This document shows positions 63,343 through 64,000 of a DNA stretch of 64,000 nucleotides, piece after piece. Each line of letters opens with the position of its first letter. The stretch's first letter is position 1. Made by a program: the position numbers and the translations under genes. The notes below the pieces were generated by a model. The model searched no databases. It was not told the DNA's origin and saw nothing but the letters and a program-made list of their open reading frames with translations. The DNA is from Pseudomonadota bacterium. Lineage in GTDB: Bacteria; Pseudomonadota; Gammaproteobacteria; Steroidobacterales; Steroidobacteraceae. Location of the stretch: contig JAFEDR010000012.1 in NCBI GenBank assembly GCA_018241525.1, positions 62,001 through 126,000 of the forward strand, written 5' to 3'.

Positions 63343-63404
63343 CGGAGATCCCTGACGCCGGCGGCACGGAGGCCCGTGCTAAGTTGCTGCCGAGGGGGTC
63401 TCGA

Positions 63405-64000
63405 TGTTCTCCGGGTGGCTGCTGTCCGCGCTCGCGGTCGCCTATCTCGCGCTGTTGTTCGCGATCGCCTTCTATGGCGACACGCGGCGCGTCTACCCGC
63501 TGAACGCGCGCCTGCGCCCGCTGATCTACAGCCTCGCGCTCGGCGTCTACTGCACGACCTGGACCTTCTTCGGTGCCGTCGGCACCGCGGTGCGCGAGGG
63601 CTGGTCGTTCCTGCCGATCTACCTCGGCCCGGCACTCCTGTTCCTCGTCGGCGCGCCGTACGTGGCGCGCCTCGTCGAGGTCGCGCGTGCCCGCAACATC
63701 ACCTCGATCGCCGACTTCGTCTCCTCGCGTTTCGGCAAGAGCCCGGGTCTCGCCGCGCTCGTCTCGCTGCTGGCGCTCTTTGCCGCGGTGCCGTACCTCG
63801 CGCTGCAGTACAAGGCCGTCGCCGCGAGCGTCGACGTGCTGACCGGCACCTCCGGCGGCGGCTCGCCGTGGGGGATCGATACGGCGCTTGGCATCGCGCT
63901 GCTGATGGCGCTGTTCGCGGCGCTGTTCGGCACGCGCCGCGTCGCCGCCTCCGAGCACCACGAGGGGCTGATGCTCGCGATCGCCTTCGAGTCGCTGGTG
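63405..64000 (+). CDS. SLC5-domain sensor histidine kinase (CbrA-like), N-terminal part
   Basis: The frame is open to the window end; 198 residues are visible. Hydrophobic spans with GVYCTTWTFFGAVGTAVREGW, LPIYLGPALLFL, NITSIADFVSSRFGKSPGLAALVSLLALFAAVPYLALQYKAV match the sodium:solute symporter-like half of CbrA-type sensors, which in this class continues into PAS and kinase domains. The rest is outside. ATG 63405 has GAGGGGGT upstream. If the kinase domain is present, it would sense nutrients such as histidine or C/N balance. A pure transporter is the alternative. Confidence 0.8.

Overview
The window is GC-rich bacterial chromosome with dense, mostly protein-coding sequence. Gene content points to a gammaproteobacterium with a lifestyle like Xanthomonadales, Nevskiales or Steroidobacterales: three TonB-dependent receptors in 64 kb, a KgtP-type symporter, an NdvA-type exporter, TfpX, RraA, SlyD, an SLC5-fused (CbrA-like) sensor and cysJIG. 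The lineage is inferred from gene content only. I see no rRNA, CRISPR array, prophage or insertion sequence; the most 'accessory' spot is a VapBC pair just behind a tRNA-Arg gene.

Layout. 1-8.7 kb: the tail of an amino-acid permease; an ArsR regulator, SRPBCC protein and secreted alpha/beta hydrolase set behind a promoter with two identical operators; a TonB receptor; KgtP; a secreted M20 amidohydrolase; a carboxylesterase. 8.8-10.4 kb: tRNA-Arg(ACG), VapBC, a DUF1203 protein. 10.5-21.3 kb: glucan-type ABC exporter, KAS III-like enzyme, PBP7-type endopeptidase, an 8-Cys Fe-S protein, TfpX, two peptidase/amidohydrolase genes, a DsbA/FrnE-like oxidoreductase, an SDR and a PGDYG-type protein.

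21.3-36.8 kb is the most coherent region. A TonB receptor faces a plus-strand operon: Tat-exported spermidine dehydrogenase-like enzyme, SpuC-type aminotransferase, GntR regulator, PuuB-like oxidase, PuuA-like glutamine synthetase and a second class III aminotransferase. On the opposite strand, behind an SRPBCC protein, lies a translationally coupled potDABC ABC importer. Together they look like a polyamine (or related diamine) uptake and catabolism island, in which polyamines can be deaminated, gamma-glutamylated or oxidatively cleaved. A perfect 16-bp palindrome lies between the TonB receptor and the catabolic operon.

37-50 kb: an EF-G-like GTPase, small membrane proteins, dienelactone hydrolase, cupin, a FecR/DUF6600 cell-envelope protein with a proline-rich repeat tail, MgtC, a GAF-GGDEF-EAL protein, and glpD-glpK. 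50-55 kb: cysJ-cysI-cysG for sulfite reduction and siroheme. 55.5-60.4 kb: a glycine-rich RRM protein, modB-modC without modA, and a TonB receptor controlled by a TPP riboswitch whose 3' strand contains the ribosome-binding site, so it is probably a thiamine-related transporter. 60.5-64 kb: divergent lrp-like regulator and alanine dehydrogenase, slyD, rraA, and the start of an SLC5/sensor-kinase gene cut by the window end.

The points most worth following are the tandem AGGCAA-N8-TTGCCT operators, the TPP riboswitch receptor, and the polyamine island with its palindrome. Families are named from motifs read by eye; no database search was run.
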